From: Acephala macrosclerotiorum
Taxonomy: Eukaryota; Ascomycota; Leotiomycetes; Helotiales; Mollisiaceae
Length of the DNA stretch: 64,000 nt
Direction: 5' to 3'
Assembly: GCA_014904845.1 (NCBI GenBank)
Contig: MU119223.1
Span: 1 to 64,000, forward strand
Shown here: positions 32,960 to 46,241 of the stretch, piece after piece
How the letters are laid out: the number at the start of each line of letters is the position of its first letter
Position numbering within the stretch: position 1 is the first letter of the stretch
Notes under the pieces: generated by a model
What the model saw: the letters and a program-made list of their open reading frames with translations, nothing else
Database searches by the model: none
Told to the model about the DNA's origin: nothing
Position numbers and translations under genes: made by a program

Positions 32960-35900
32960 GTTGTCGTTTAAAGTTGCCACAAGCTGAAAGAATGAATATT
33001 GAGATACCGCGTAACCTCTTCTAGGAAGACTCAGTGGCAGTGTGGCGAAAGTACTCGGTAGAGCCGACAGGGAGGAAAGGACGGAGGCAAAACATGAAGG
33101 TCTATGGCAACAGAATATACAACAAAAAAGAGAAGTCCTCCTGGGCAGTCAAGTAAATAAAATGTTATGTCATCGAAAGATTAGAAAAGATGGCAGCCGC
33201 AGAGATGACTTGCTGGGACTGCAAAAGAAGACTGGGCGGCGGTTGGGTGTGGTAATGGTAGGAAGGGTAGGGTCGAGGTGAACGACGAGGCGTGAGCATT
33301 GAACCAGTCCAGTCGTCGGGGTTAAGGGTGTCTTGGATGAGCGGACAGGGCTGCTGACAGGCGAACGGGGTCCAGCTGGGCTAGGAAGAGGCTTAGGGTA
33401 GTTGGGTTAGAGTGAGGTGGGACACTTGCTGGGTGGGTATGGGTACAGTGGTAGCGGAGTGGACAGGAGGAAATCGAGTTGAAGTAGGTAGACTTCAGTT
33501 TAGAAGGCGAGCAACGACTCCGAAACGGTGGGGGATTCGCGCAGAGGGAGAGCTGTAGTGGGCTTAGATTACTTGGGGATTTAAAAAATCTCGGAGGGCT
33601 GGTTTTGGGATGGTGGCAGTGGCAGTGGCAGGGCGGGATGGCAATAGCACGCGAGTGTGGTCCTAGCAGTAGTCTTGTCGGCGCCTGGGACTGGGCTGGG
33701 ACTTGAGGCAGCGTGTACTGTACAGATCCTCGGGCCGCTGAGATCGTCTTCGTCGTCGTCAACGTTAGTGCTTGAGCCAGCACCAGCAGACCGATAATGA
33801 ATGGAAGCGTGTTGCCTGTGCTGCACCAGGAGGCCAGGCTGAGTGCCAGCGAGCACCAGAGAGAGCACTTTACGAAGGGCGAGGGTGAGAAGGAAGGGCT
33901 CCGCAGTCGTAAGGCGAGCGTCTAGCGGCAGGTTAGGGCCACCCCCAATTTAGCTATAAGTGGACTAGTTCCTCTCGCTACACTTGAGGAGGATCCTACC
34001 CGCTCCCTTGACTCGAGTCTTATTCTTTCACTCGCCCTATGTGTAGGGCTTGGCCAAGAAACCCAAAGACATGCAGAACACACTACACTTGACGTGGGCT
34101 GACCGCTTGACAGCCGTGCCGTGGTCTCTCCGTCTGGAAGTATGGGATCGCATGTTATTTAATAAGATATGCCTCGACCTGCTAGTGATTCACATCTCAT
34201 TGCTTCTATTCTCACGCGACTCCCTTTTCATCGTCCGTCTGCGTCTCATACACCGTCTCTCCTTCTCTATTTGTGGGTTTTCATCCTTCGCTTTTCGCGA
34301 ACCCAAGCACATCTTTGTCGATCTAGGCTACGCGAACGATCTCTCGTAAGAGTCAGTGTGAGGAGTATGACCTCCCCACTGGTCTTGACCCTTCTAATAA
34401 GCAGCTCTTCTTGCGGTTTCAACAAGGAAAAATACGCAACTCTTGACAGCGTTGGCCTGATGGATGACACGAGAGCCTTCTTGCACACTTCGAGTCGCAT
34501 TCTTGGCGTGCTCTGTGAAGCACTTCACCGTTTTCTCCAGGTCAACATACAAAATATGTCCAAGTACAGTCAGTACACGAAAAGGAACGGCACGCCGGGA
34601 GGCTTCTGCAAGTCCACATTGCGCATTCACTTTCCAAAAAGTGAACAAGTCTTTGTCCGGGAATTTCTGATGCCCACGCCCCACAACGAGTTTGATCCCA
34701 TCACCATAGTCCCTTCGGATAGAGATGCATGCTGCCATGCATAAGCAGGGATAGAGGCCGAGGAAGGCAGTCAAGTCGTCGTGAGCTTTCGAGACAGCGG
34801 GGTTGTCTGAACAGGGAACGTATCGAGCGGCCGCAGGGACCAGGATTCAGGGAATCGCTGGCTGTGGCAGAGTGGGACATCCAAAGTAAGGGTGAGGGTC
34901 AAAGCGGCGGATATATGAATCCACTGGACCACACAGCACAGGGTCCCATCCCGCGGCGTCTCGCTTCGCTGCAATTGACACTTCAGCCCTATCCTTCCGT
35001 TCCACCTTGGCAAATCGAGTGGTGAGTACTCACGGATCAGGTTCGCTCCCTGTGCCAGTAGAAGTTCACCCCGGGAGAAGAGAGGTCTGTGGCTGGTGAC
35101 TGGTTCATGACCATGAGACATCCCATATGATCATCCCATTCTTAGGTCCAGCACAGTTCATTTAATTAATTGACTTTGTTTGTGCGCCTTGCAAGGTCTC
35201 GCCCTCCAAGTCGGATAGCATTTTCAGACACCGCTCTCCACCACTCTTCGAAGAACCAACTTCAACCACAACAGCCGTGGATGTGGCCGCAGGCCTAGCC
35301 GGGAGAAGAAGAAGAAGCACAACCATTTGTCTTCTATCGAACGGTATGGTTTGAAACCCTGCGCCTCCCCATGATTGGATATATTATGATGATGCCATGC
35401 ATCTGCTTATCACCGATTGGCATTTAGAATGGGTGCATGCAGAGACTTTGAGCTTTTGCTGCGCCACCATCCTAAATCTAGAAGTGTAGAAAAAATCGGA
35501 TCAAGGTACGAATCAAAAGGCAAATTCTGACTCGCCTTGTCGCATCTAAGACACCATGACGAGTCGAGTGAAAAAATGCAAGAACTCGGTTTTAGATGTC
35601 TGCCTTCAAGGGAAACTGATGGACATCGTGGCGACTGTGAGACAGTTCTAGCTGGTGTTGCCCCGCTCTCAGATTGACATGTTGCATTGTTTTGGTTTTC
35701 TACGTTTCACGTTGGAGATAATGATCCGTCTCTCCAATCATTCATCCGGACTTTCTCCTGTATACAAGAGTAGTTCTCATCTGGTTTGTTATACCATCCT
35801 TGTTTGGGCAATGACCAGCGAGCATTCCCCTTTTGTGAATGGCCAGCAGGGAAGGTGAGCCTCGTGAAGAGAGTTGCCAGGGGCATTCGTCTTACATGCA

Positions 35901-38900
35901 CGAGAAGGCTGCTGCTACCATAGGATTTTCATACTCTTGCTCTTTGGTGACTCGTATACATTGGCTAGTTACGTGCTCCCACCTCGATGATTGTGAGAAT
36001 GGCACTGGGTATAGTGTTGTGATCTAACGGCATTTGACTACCGATACCAAGTCTCGGGATGATGAACCCCAGATGAAGCGATTCAAAGTCTATTTTCTGT
36101 GATTTGGAATTACCAAGAGTGTTGAAGACATTTGTTCAGCTGGAAGAGAATGCAGTGCGCCGTCCCGAAGCTAGATCACAGAACAAAGCATATTATTTGG
36201 GCGCTTCTCAGACGTTGCGACCCAAGAATTAATAAGGTAGACCATCAGTAAGTACTTTTAATCTAAGTAAAGCGCAAACGTAGCCACCTTGACAGATAAA
36301 CTAAGACAAAAGCCTCTAATAGTTCTGGAAAGATCATCGAGTAAGTGACATACTGATTGCGTACCGACTTTCCTTTCTCCACGGCAGCCTCACAGTACTA
36401 GAAACCACACGAACCCGGTAGCTCGCTTCTAATGTAAGTTACCGCGAAGAAGACAGCTCAACATCGCCAGTGTCTTGACGTGAAGAAGTAAAGTCGCAAA
36501 TAGTGGTTCATCAAATTTGATGCCCCGCACCTCGGGATCTCTTTGATGCATGGTCAACGGCTGTGGCTTTCCGGGCTACTTCGGTGCGAACCTGTGGATA
36601 TGCTGCCGATCTTAAGAAAGGGAGTATGGGATAGATGTACCGAAGTCAATTTTATGGCAACACCCCCTTTCGGCCAGGCTGGGAAACATCCGGGACTACG
36701 CAATCCCGTGCCAATCCGAGATGTTGTTTGGAAAGGTACCAGCTTAATCCCAGCAACCCGCCTCCTCCTAGCTTAGAATGAGACCACAACTCCGCCTCAG
36801 CCTTACTGGGGGCCATGACCGAAATTACTTCGTCCATAAACGGGTGAAGCATGTTACTCCTCATCCCAATGCGTACTGCCAATAAACGATCTTCTGCTTT
36901 TGTTGTATTAGATGTTAATGCAGGGGTTTACTAGTAACCTCCGGTGGCGAATACAGTCGTCTGTCCAATCACCTGGTCAGGATCTCGTGTTTTGTTTACA
37001 ATAAGTTAAATCCTATGGCATTATTTGACACTTATTCACCCCTGTAGGGGGTAGTTCGAGTGGCACTCCGAGTACGAAAAACAAGCTGGCTTCAATCATC
37101 ACTCGAGCTCAGGGCTGAGATGCAGCATCTCGTTGTCGCTGCCGTGCAACAGAATTAGAATTCAGTAACGCTGAATCCTCCAATCAACGTGAAACCTTCA
37201 CGAGGTTGAGATCGCTCCTGCACGAGGCAAATACTCAATCAAGGCTACCGTGCAGCCCTGCGGCCCCAATAGCCCACCTCGACGGACCCCTTGTAAATCC
37301 ACGAACACGTATCCACGATGGCAAAAAAGGATTCTTGCCCCCAAGTTCAAACTCAAAACTATCAGCTCGATCAAATCAATCAATCTTATCGGTTCCCAGC
37401 TGGACGGATACGAGAAGCAAGAGAGCAATAATGCATATGCATGACGCCCTGAGCTGGAAAGTCAGCTCTTCGTAAGAGTTTCGCGAACGTGGTAGCATGC
37501 TTCTGGGCCACTCTAGAGCACGCAGGACATCGAATAACGGACTTCATGACTGACGGCGCCATGCGATGCTGGTCAAGCGTATGCGACGTGCAGAAGGTGG
37601 CGGGATCTGCCGTACCTAGGTAGGTACACGGTATGGCACGCATGGGCTGCAACTGCAACGAACGCCGACTCTCGCAGCCCGTGACTAGGGCGCCCATGTT
37701 CTGGTTAAGAAGGTGTGTAAATATCACTGTATGGGTGCTACTGAGTCGTGATGCCTTTTTCGCCCGGAGCACTGACCGTAGCTAACCAAATGCATCACCG
37801 ACTACATCCTGCCGTCAGAATCCTTCTTCTTTCTCGCAAAAACATCAAGTCGGTGAGAGCAAAGCTTGACTCTGCCTTTCTCGTGAGGCCTCAAGCCGCG
37901 ACCAGCCTCGATACTCGCAAATCTAGCTATGATTGGCTATGGTGCCCACACCGGTCTTTCACCACGCCATGGGGGCGGAAATTAGAATTATTCCACGGAA
38001 CATTCGACGCGCGAGTAGCGCAAGGGGTTTTGCCTTACAAGGCGAGGCTTCTAAAGGCATTCGGGAAGAGCGGGGTCTCTCAGAGTTCCTCGGCACTTTA
38101 TCGTGTCGTCTAGCCTTTGAGAAATCTTAGATGATCTTGCTAATGAATCGGGCGTCTGGCACGGCAGGCGTCTCGCGTTTTCGGCTCTTGGGGATTTTCA
38201 GTTTTAGTAAATGCCAGATTCAACCGTATCGAATCAAAGCCTTGTTGAGGCATAAGACGGAAACAAGTTTATCCCCCAAACCTGACTCAGCCAGCAGATG
38301 ACATCTCCAACTCGAGCCATAGGAGAAGTCTCATAGCATTAGTCACATGTTCTTCACCGACTAAGAAGCAAATGCACCAGTTCCAATCGCGTCATGAGCC
38401 ACGTTTTCGCAACCCAAGATACGACTACAGTAGTGCAAGAAAACTCCGACAGGTCGAGAGATACGAGAGACCATGACGAGGCTGGCCGTCCCACCTGCTT
38501 TTTGAGTTTGACTGCTCCGATCCATGTCTCAGTCCCCGAGATAGCCATGGCTGCGCGCCAGAGAATCTGGCGCAAATCTAAGCCTTGCCACGGCCCGTAT
38601 CCAGACTAAGTAATAACATCCAGATGCCTGGGTGAGGCGTTCTCCAGACCTCTAGGTCGTGTCGGCAACCAGCTGAAAGAAGGACGTCAGAGGCTGCGGA
38701 GAGAGATCCGAACCATCGATGTCGTGCAAGAGCAAGAGTCAGGAGAGCCGCTTAAATCAGGTGTCAGGTCCTGGATCCGACAATGAACAGCCTTGCCGAC
38801 TGGATAGAGTTTGTAAAGACTTGAATCTTTGGGGAAAAACTCGCCAATCAAGAAACAAAGTATACAACTTGAACTTCCATGTGACAAAAACCTTGGCCAT

Positions 38901-39783
38901 GCGTGATATAAACTTTTGTTTTCTTGATGGCGACTTGCCGCCACAGACGAGCGACTGGATGAAAGTCTGAGATGGTGTGAGAGACCGCGCGTATAGCCAC
39001 CTCCCTATTTCTCATCTCGAGACAGAAGGGACGGAAACTTGGCAATTCGACGCGTCTCCTTGCAGAATCTCTCCACCAAGGCTGCTGCAACTCTGAAGCA
39101 ATCATCCAGTAGGCGATCATAATCCTGAAGCTATCTCGAAGTATCTTCGGTGTATCTTTTTGTTATCCACTCTTGGGGCGCAACGTAACATGATATCACT
39201 GAATCAGCATTACAAAATTGCTCTCTTCCCGGAGAAGTCGGGAATATCCCACACTGTAATCCACCGAGATGGCAATTGCGGACCAGGATAGCACGGCTGC
39301 GGCTTTGAAAGAACGGAAGCATTCTTCCATCGCGGAGACCAAGGTGGTTTAGGGAGGTGGATATCATGGAGCAAGAGGGATCGGGCAGTCGGAGCTTTGA
39401 AAGTCGAGGAGCAGAGATCACCATGTATGTTTCAGAAATAAAGGAGGTCCGAGTTTTGGGTTGCTGCATTCTCGCTTGTGGGGAAGTAAAGCCGAAGCTT
39501 ATCGCCGAAGTGTTTTAGCGTCCACGATGAGACCGATGCCTTGACTCATGGATGACAGCACAAACACAACTCAAGACAAATCTGTTGCGCATCACCTGAC
39601 TGTCCTCTTTCTTGACCCCTTTAATTCTTGCTTGCTTTAGCGAGAGTTCCCCTACGATCCAGGGACAATAGCCGCAAAGGCGAAACCAAGGCCAGACTTT
39701 GACAGCTAATCGGGAAAGAGGCTAGGCAAAGGAAGGCAGACGTCTGAGCAGTCAAGCTGGATTACAGGCCAGCCCCTTCAAAC
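32960..39783. other. Gene desert, nearly 7 kb
   Basis: No protein family was recognised on either strand. The first kilobase (33.0-33.9 kb) is strongly pyrimidine-rich on the minus strand and probably contains the long leader and promoter of the C2H2 gene. Between 34.1 and 34.75 kb two plus-strand frames (99 and 191 codons, the latter from an ATG at 34169) overlap minus-strand frames and look accidental. The 35-39.7 kb part has only short frames. No inverted repeat, transposase motif or tRNA was seen. A single-copy regulatory desert or an old mutated insertion are both possible. Confidence 0.45.
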
Positions 39784-41455
39784 ATGGCGCTCTCACGCAT
39801 CCCGGGTGATGACAACCTCTACGTTGGAGGGTAAGTTATCTCCTTTGTCACCTTGAAGCTTATCGTCGAGATTTATTGCACATGATTCGGACTTGCGATT
39901 TACACATACTGGAGCTATCTACATCCTCAAGTTTCCGCTTATGTTTGACATTCAACAGTTTAGCAAGAAGCTTACTTATCTTACAGTATCTTTAGCCTGC
40001 GGCGCAGAGCCGCTCTCGAGAACACAGGAATCACGCACATAGTCTCGGTCTTGAAATACGACTTCAAGGACTTCGAGGACTGGCAAAAGTATGAGCACTT
40101 GAACATTGAGGTTGACGACGTCGAGGATGAGAATCTGCTTGGGGAGTTTGAGAATAGTGGGAACTTTATCGAGGAGGGATTGAAGAGTGGGAAAGATGGA
40201 AAGGCAGGTGGAGTTCTTGTTCATTGGTAAGTGGAGGCTCCTTGTTGAGGATTCTTTTGTGTGTTCTGGACTAGATGAATAGAAGACCTGGAAGTCCAGT
40301 GAAGGTCAGCACATCGAGAATTTTTTACGTCTTGTTTAAGCCTTCGTTGGCTACAGTGAGTAGTGACGAGTTACCTTTTCCCGCTTCCTCCTTCAAGTAT
40401 TGAAATTCAACTTGGTCCTGTTTCCTTCACGTCGACGTCTTAGTTGCCTATATTTCCTTGCCCTTGAAGTACATGACCAACTCTTTCTGATATCTCTACT
40501 ACAGTGCAATGGGCAAATCACGATCAGTGGCCATAACCATAGCCTACCTACTTCGCCAATATCCCCACCACACAGTCACTTCGGCACTAGAACTGATTCG
40601 TAAGTCACGGCCGATGGCAGAGCCCAATGACGGCTTCATGGCCCAACTCGAACTGTACAAAGAGATGGGCTGTCCCCGAGACATCGATGCGCATCCCAAG
40701 TATCAGAGGTGGCTATACCAGAGAGAAGTGGAACTAGCGCGTGCAGCTGGTATGGCACCCGAGAGAATTCGGTTTGAGGATGAGGAAGTCCAGGACGAGA
40801 GACAAAGTACAGACAGGGAGATTGAGCTGAGGTGTAGGAAATGCCGGTATGTTATAATTTCTGGTTCCTTGCAGAGGCACGGAATTCCGAGCGGTCACGA
40901 GTTTCGCACCGGCTCTCACTACGATATCTCTTTTGTCCGCAACTTCTTGATTGAGGTATAAGCATTATTTTCTATTGCTGACACCCAAAATTCAATAGCC
41001 GCACTTTAGCCACAACCCCCTATCTCATCACACACTTGCCCACGCGCCCGAAGACGCAGACCACGCCCAACACAGAGCCAATATCCTTACTCACAGAATC
41101 ACTCCCTCCAACACCATTACACAATGCATGCACACATCACTTCCTGCACCCTCTCTCATGGATGCGGCCTACCCTCGAGCAAGGCTTGTTAGATGGTCGA
41201 CTCGAGTGCCCAAACACCAAATGCAACGCCCAAATAGGTCGCTATGCATGGCAGGGTATGAAATGTAGTTGTGGCATCTGGGTCTGTCCAGCTTTCAGCC
41301 TCCAGAAGGGACGTGTGGATGAGATTGTGAAAAGGGGGGAGAGCAGACAGGGGCAGGGGAAGGATTGTGCAAAAGCTTCGGTAGATGGCAGTAGCAATGA
41401 TGAAGCGCGCAGTATTGGCATCAGGCTACCCCCAGGCATGAAGCAAAACCTTTAA
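39784..41455 (+). CDS. YVH1: Dual-specificity phosphatase Yvh1 (DUSP12)
   Basis: Four exons, 39784-39830, 39987-40226, 40505-40846 and 40999-41455, give 361 aa. Yvh1 has an N-terminal dual-specificity phosphatase domain and a C-terminal zinc-binding domain. The zinc domain is the part needed for releasing Mrt4 during 60S ribosome maturation. The N-terminus has GDDNLYVGGIFSLRRRAAL. The catalytic CX5R loop HCAMGKSRS straddles intron 2, with Cys 96 and Arg 102. The zinc part has CRKCRRTLATTPYLITH across intron 3, CTHHFLHPLSWMRP, then ECPNTKCNAQIGRYAWQG and CSCGIW. The C-terminal IRLPPGM motif is typical. Introns are long for this window (156, 278 and 152 bp). Confidence 0.92.
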
Positions 41456-43230
41456 GAACTGGAGGGGGGTGAGAAACGAGGGTGGAGACGGCCTGAGGAA
41501 GCAAGAATAGCATCACTGGTAGCCTGAATCGCTGGTTTCGCGACACAGTTGTTTACAATGGGGTATGCAGTCAGCTCAGCATGCTCCCCCGGAATGCGCC
41601 GCTGTCTCTCGGATATCGAGAATAGCTGCAAACACAGACATCTCATCAAATCGAACAGTCCTCTTCAGATTGTCCTGTTGAAGATGGTACTTCATGCTTT
41701 CTGGTAGGTGCTTACGTCTACCAGCGCAGCATTGCATATGTCGGAAACGGCACAGTGAGACATGGTGGTGGAGAGCCAGTGCGGTATCCAGATTCGATGA
41801 TGCATGTGTGCTCGCGATAGCTTTCTCTTTATCTTTCCGCTGTAAGCGTTAAAAGTGCTTGTACCTGTAACGAGCAAGGCAGCCCTCACACTATCATGTA
41901 AGTTATAACCCAATAGTGAGACAGCAATGTGTAATGAACCGATCTACCGATATTCGGGTCAACGAACGCCATGAGACAAGTCTGCGAGAGATGGAGACGG
42001 AGTAGCGCCAAAATATGTAATTAGATATATGTGCGGATGGCCTCATTCGGTCAGGCTCGCAATAATGCCCTGCCTGTAATATCTCGCGAGAACACGAACA
42101 ATGTTGACCGGAGCAACTACATCCAGCTTAACAAGAAATATGCGGGGAAGAAACTCTGCGTTATGCTCAAGCACTGTCCTGTCATCCTTGTGCGACCTGA
42201 AATCGTGACGACTTTGCGTTGAGCTCCAAGGAACCTTGTCAGACCCGCGTTTAGTAGTGGACGTATCTTTTTGCTCAGATAATGCCGTCGATACCGACTG
42301 GATGCCATCTAACGTTCATCGAGGAATTTCAAGCGAGTGCTGACAGGCGGGGTAGCCTTGGTTAGCCTCCGACTGCGAAGAGGGGTCGAAAAACGAATCT
42401 TGAGTCAAAATATCGTGGCTGATGTCAAGGGATGTGAAGGCTGAAAAGTAAGCACTAGCACACCCTTTCCAAGCGAAAGTTCGGAAAGACCCCACTTCTA
42501 CAAGGCTGGAAGAAACCAGTAAACATTCGTAGCAGCTGACTGGGCATGCCCATTCAAACTTGATAACGGAATTATATAACAAAATGACATTTGATGGACA
42601 CTAGATATACCGTCACCAAGACAGGAAGTAGAGCCGAATTGAAGCTGTCCAGAATGTCGGCCGCGTTAACGAGGGACTGACTACGGAACATTCAGCTTGG
42701 TGACTGCCGTGTGGGTTGATCGGTGATCATGATTTGATTACCAGCCAGGGTTCTCCACCAAGACCGGGCCATAGCCAATACATCCATGTGGAAATCAAGA
42801 CACATGGTAAACGGCCGACTTGACGGGTCGATCGTCGAGGGCATGCAGTCAGCGCCGCAGCCCCGTGAACATACGACAATGTCCTTAGGAATCATAACGT
42901 GTCTCATGTCCTCAGACTGGCGGGGCTCGACGCTGAAAAGGGTACTTCAAGCGTTACAAATTCGGTCCTTGATCCAAGAAAGAGCAAATCCCGTGGCCAG
43001 TCGGCGCTGACTGTATCTACAAGGATATCTTCAACGAAACCAGGTTCCGAATTGCTCGGTGTGACCGAGAAACTGGGGAAGAGTACTTCTTGACGTAATC
43101 GTGAGACAGTGAAGGCATTTAAGTCCCGGACTGAGGTGCGGTGTATCACGTGACGGTCAATGATGTCGAAGGTGAATACGGCAGAAGTGTCGGCAGTCGT
43201 GCAGAAGAACGAGGATCGTTGTTTGGGGTA
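41456..43230. other. Intergenic, no gene recognised
   Basis: This 1.8-kb stretch between the converging YVH1 and VFA1 genes has only short frames (under 90 codons) with no recognisable content on either strand. Confidence 0.4.
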
Positions 43231-43868
43231 TCATGGAAGTTCTTTCGGGACTTGAGGAAAGAAGCTGGGATTCTGTAGACGTTCTCGGTTTCGCTTCGCG
43301 ATTTCTGCGTTTCGTTTCTTGTCGATACGTAGTTGATAGAAAGCTTTCTGCAATGCAAATACTCTTGGTTCTTCCTCAACAACTGGACTTTTGGCACCGT
43401 CTGGCTTCTGGTAAACCGTCAGTCATGGAGTCGAAATTGAAACAAAACCCGATATTACCTCCTTCTCCGGCTTTTTCTCGTCCGTCTTTTCATTTTTGTT
43501 ATCCGTCTTCTCATCTTTGGCATCTTTATCTTTAGCCTTCTCCTTTTCCTTCTTTTTCTTCTGCTTCTCTTCGAACTCCTGCTTCACACGTTGTACCTCT
43601 GCCTCCATTTCCCTCTTTTTCTTTGCTGCTACAGCGGCCTCGTCGACGATAGGACTACAGAAACCTTTGTCCTTCATATGAGAAGGGCATACGTAGAAGA
43701 AATCCTGATGTGAGATGAACTCCTGAGAGATCTATCGAGGTATGGATGGCTGACCTTATTTTCAGGGGTCACCAGGACGCTGGTGCTCGGTTTGTAGCAT
43801 ATCTCGCAGGCTTTGGAGGCTGTGTCGGCAACCTTCCGGTGCGTGTAGATGTTGGGAAACGAAGCCAT
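43231..43868 (-). CDS. VFA1: VPS4-associated protein 1 (Vfa1)
   Basis: Three exons, 43868-43755, 43704-43459 and 43407-43231, give 178 aa. Vfa1 binds the AAA ATPase Vps4 and stimulates it in ESCRT-III disassembly at endosomes. The N-terminus holds the zinc-type motif CEICYKPS followed across intron 1 by FFYVCPSHMKD. The middle is a highly charged Lys/Glu/Asp helix. The third exon restores the conserved end, FALQKAFYQLRIDKKR then AEIAKRNRERLQNP and FFPQVPK. Without the second intron the frame would stop within 14 codons of the donor. The first donor is GTCAGC, a weak but frame-fitting site. Confidence 0.88.
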
Positions 43869-44249
43869 GACGATGAAAAGTCAGTTCAATGTGTGTCTCT
43901 TGCGTAGAGGTACGGAGAAGGTCTTGTGGTTGGGCGAAATGAAGACAACAGCTTGAAGTGAACGCAATTTTGGTGGGGGAAGGAACGAGGTGATGTTGGA
44001 AAGTTGATGAGCACGTGAATACGTGTCCCAAGGCAAGGCTGCAAGCTAGCCTGATGATCCCTGTCATCGCTTCATACACAATTTTCGACCTTGCACGCTC
44101 ATGCTGCACCAGCTAAATTTTGGTGGTATCAGCTGCTTATCAGGCACTGTACTCAACTTCCACCAGACACACCCCTCTTTTCCTCCCACTTCGAACATAA
44201 CTTTTCCTTGACCCCAGACACCTCGAATGACATCAATTGACATCATATC
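43869..44249. other. Intergenic between VFA1 and ARG4-like pseudogene
   Basis: This 381-bp region is the VFA1 promoter side on the left. On the right it is the former promoter of the pseudogene. No conserved element was seen. Confidence 0.35.
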
Positions 44250-46241
44250 ATGGCTGCAGAGCAATTGAGAGCTCCAGGCAGCAAGCCGGGAGAGAATATG
44301 CTATTGGGAGGACGATTCACGGGTCTGAGTCAACTCCGAGCTATAGCTTCACCATGATATTAATCAATTGGCAGGCGGTCTTGACCCTCTCATGGTCTCC
44401 TACAATCAGTCCATATATTTCGATCGAACATTCCATACGCGTGATATATTGGGCAGCATTGCATGGGCTCGCGCCAACCACAGGGCTGGTATTCTCAGTA
44501 CTGCTGAGTTTAAGGCAATTGAGTCAGGCTTGAACAAGGTCGGAAAGGAATAGGTTTCAGGCACGTTCAGAATCATTCCAGGCGTCGATGAACATCCACA
44601 CCGCCAATGAGAGAGGACTGGGCGAGATCATTGGCAAGGACATTGGAGGAAAGCTACACACAGGCCGAATCAGGGACGAGCGGGTCGCAACCGACATGAG
44701 ATTATGGATAAGAGACGAACTCTGAAAGATTGAGACTTTCTTGGTCGACTTTCTGAAGGTCATGGCCGCTAGAGCTGAGCAAGAGATCGACATTATGGTT
44801 CCGTAAGAATGGGTTTTTTTGGGGGGGAGAGCATTCCATTGGCAGTCCAGGCTTCTGCTTGGGCATTGGCAAAGAAACTTTGCTACTTCCGCTACCTCAA
44901 TATTTACCGAATCGATCGAAGCTAACAAGTGCGGTATATGGGGTTATACACATCTTCAGCGAGCCCAACCCGTTCGATAGAGTCATTGGATGCTGTCATA
45001 TGGAATGGCATTTGCGCAGGATCTAGACAGATTTCATGAGGTCATTTTCCGAGTAAATCAAAGTACACCTCCTGGATTTGACCCTTCACTTCATTGTCGT
45101 TCAGTGCAGATGCTAACTTTTCTGCCCATTAGATCTCTTGGGTGCTGGAGCACTTACCGGAAATTGCTTTGGTGTAGACTGTGAGGCTATGGCCAAGGAG
45201 CTTGGATTTAATGGACTAGTGAGGCTCCTCTCCCCCAAAACTACTTTTCAATGGCTAAAAAAAATTTGATAGCTTTGGAACTTGATGGGAGCTGTGTCAT
45301 CGTAGAAGCCATGCAGTGAGGAAGCATGTTGATGACTCATGTTAGCAGGTAAGTACACGCTTCTCACACTTGACTTTCTCGAGCATCCCGAAAACTGACG
45401 AGACGGACAGGTGGGCAGAAGACCTCATCATTTATTCTACTGGTGAATTCGCTTTTGTTAGACTAGCAGATGCGTACTCGACGGGAAGCTCGTTGATGCC
45501 TCAAAAGAAGAATCCAGATAGTCTCGAACTCCTCAGGGGTAAGAGTGGCCGCGCTTTTGGTCAAATGGCTGGTCTTATGATGACCGTCAAGGGCATTCCC
45601 AGCACATATAACAAGGATGTCAGAACCTCTGACTTCCTCAGTTTACAGGCATTCCGAATATGTGAACTAACCGTACGGATGTAGCCGCAAGAGACTGTAG
45701 AACCAATGTTGGATCATGTAAAGACCGTCTCAAACAGCATTCAAATCGCCACTGGTGTTTTATCTACGGTGAGTGTAAATCCACAAAAGATGTTGGCTTC
45801 CCTAGACCCATTTATGCCAGTATGTGATACTATCTCTAAATCTCTTGAAAGATGCTAATAGAATGCCAGGCCACTGACCTTGCAGACTACCGTAAGACTC
45901 CACCATTTTACCACCTATATATACCCTACCCCTTCATACTATAGAAATTCTTGGTTTCAATGCTAACATTTGGACCCTCCAGCTGTGAAAAAGGGCGTTC
46001 CCTTCCTCGAGGCTCACCATATCTCGAGCCACTGCCGTATGTAGCCTTCTCCGAAAAGGCTGGCGTCAGCATAGACAAGATGAGCTACAGCGACTTCCAA
46101 AATATTGATTCCCGATTCAAGGAAGAAATCTTAAAATTTTTTAATATGAACACAGCATTAAACAACATCCAACTATCGGCAGTACTGCAAAAGGCTCGAG
46201 TGTTGGAGCAAGTCAAGATTCTGAAGAAAATGTTGAAGTAA
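44250..46241 (+). pseudogene. ARG4: Argininosuccinate lyase (ARG4) pseudogene
   Basis: The intact enzyme releases fumarate to make arginine. Here the family's text is recognisable from ATG to stop but shattered. Intact pieces are GSKPGENMLLGGRFT, FDRTFHTRDILGSIAWARANH, a block ending in the active-site signature [20 protein letters not shown] (about 45490-45545), and [15 protein letters not shown]. Lesions include a stop replacing Trp at 44551, a two-base loss near 44592, a stop at 44723, a Trp-to-stop at 44978, a one-base gain near 45145, a stop replacing Trp at 45317, and a frame change near 46030. The catalytic GRSRNDQ motif has become GRIRDER. Introns with recognisable borders remain, for example 44323-44374, so it came from genomic duplication, not reverse transcription. 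Two Trp stops are TGG-to-TAG, the expected RIP change. Confidence 0.9.

Noticed and set aside
33322..33783. 153-codon minus-strand frame upstream of the C2H2 gene
   Set aside because: No ATG start; composition is dominated by Pro, Ser, His and Cys because the DNA is pyrimidine-rich. More likely leader or promoter sequence.
34169..34744. 191-codon plus-strand open frame in the gene desert
   Set aside because: Starts with ATG but has no recognisable family text and a mirrored frame on the opposite strand; no splice-supported extension was found.
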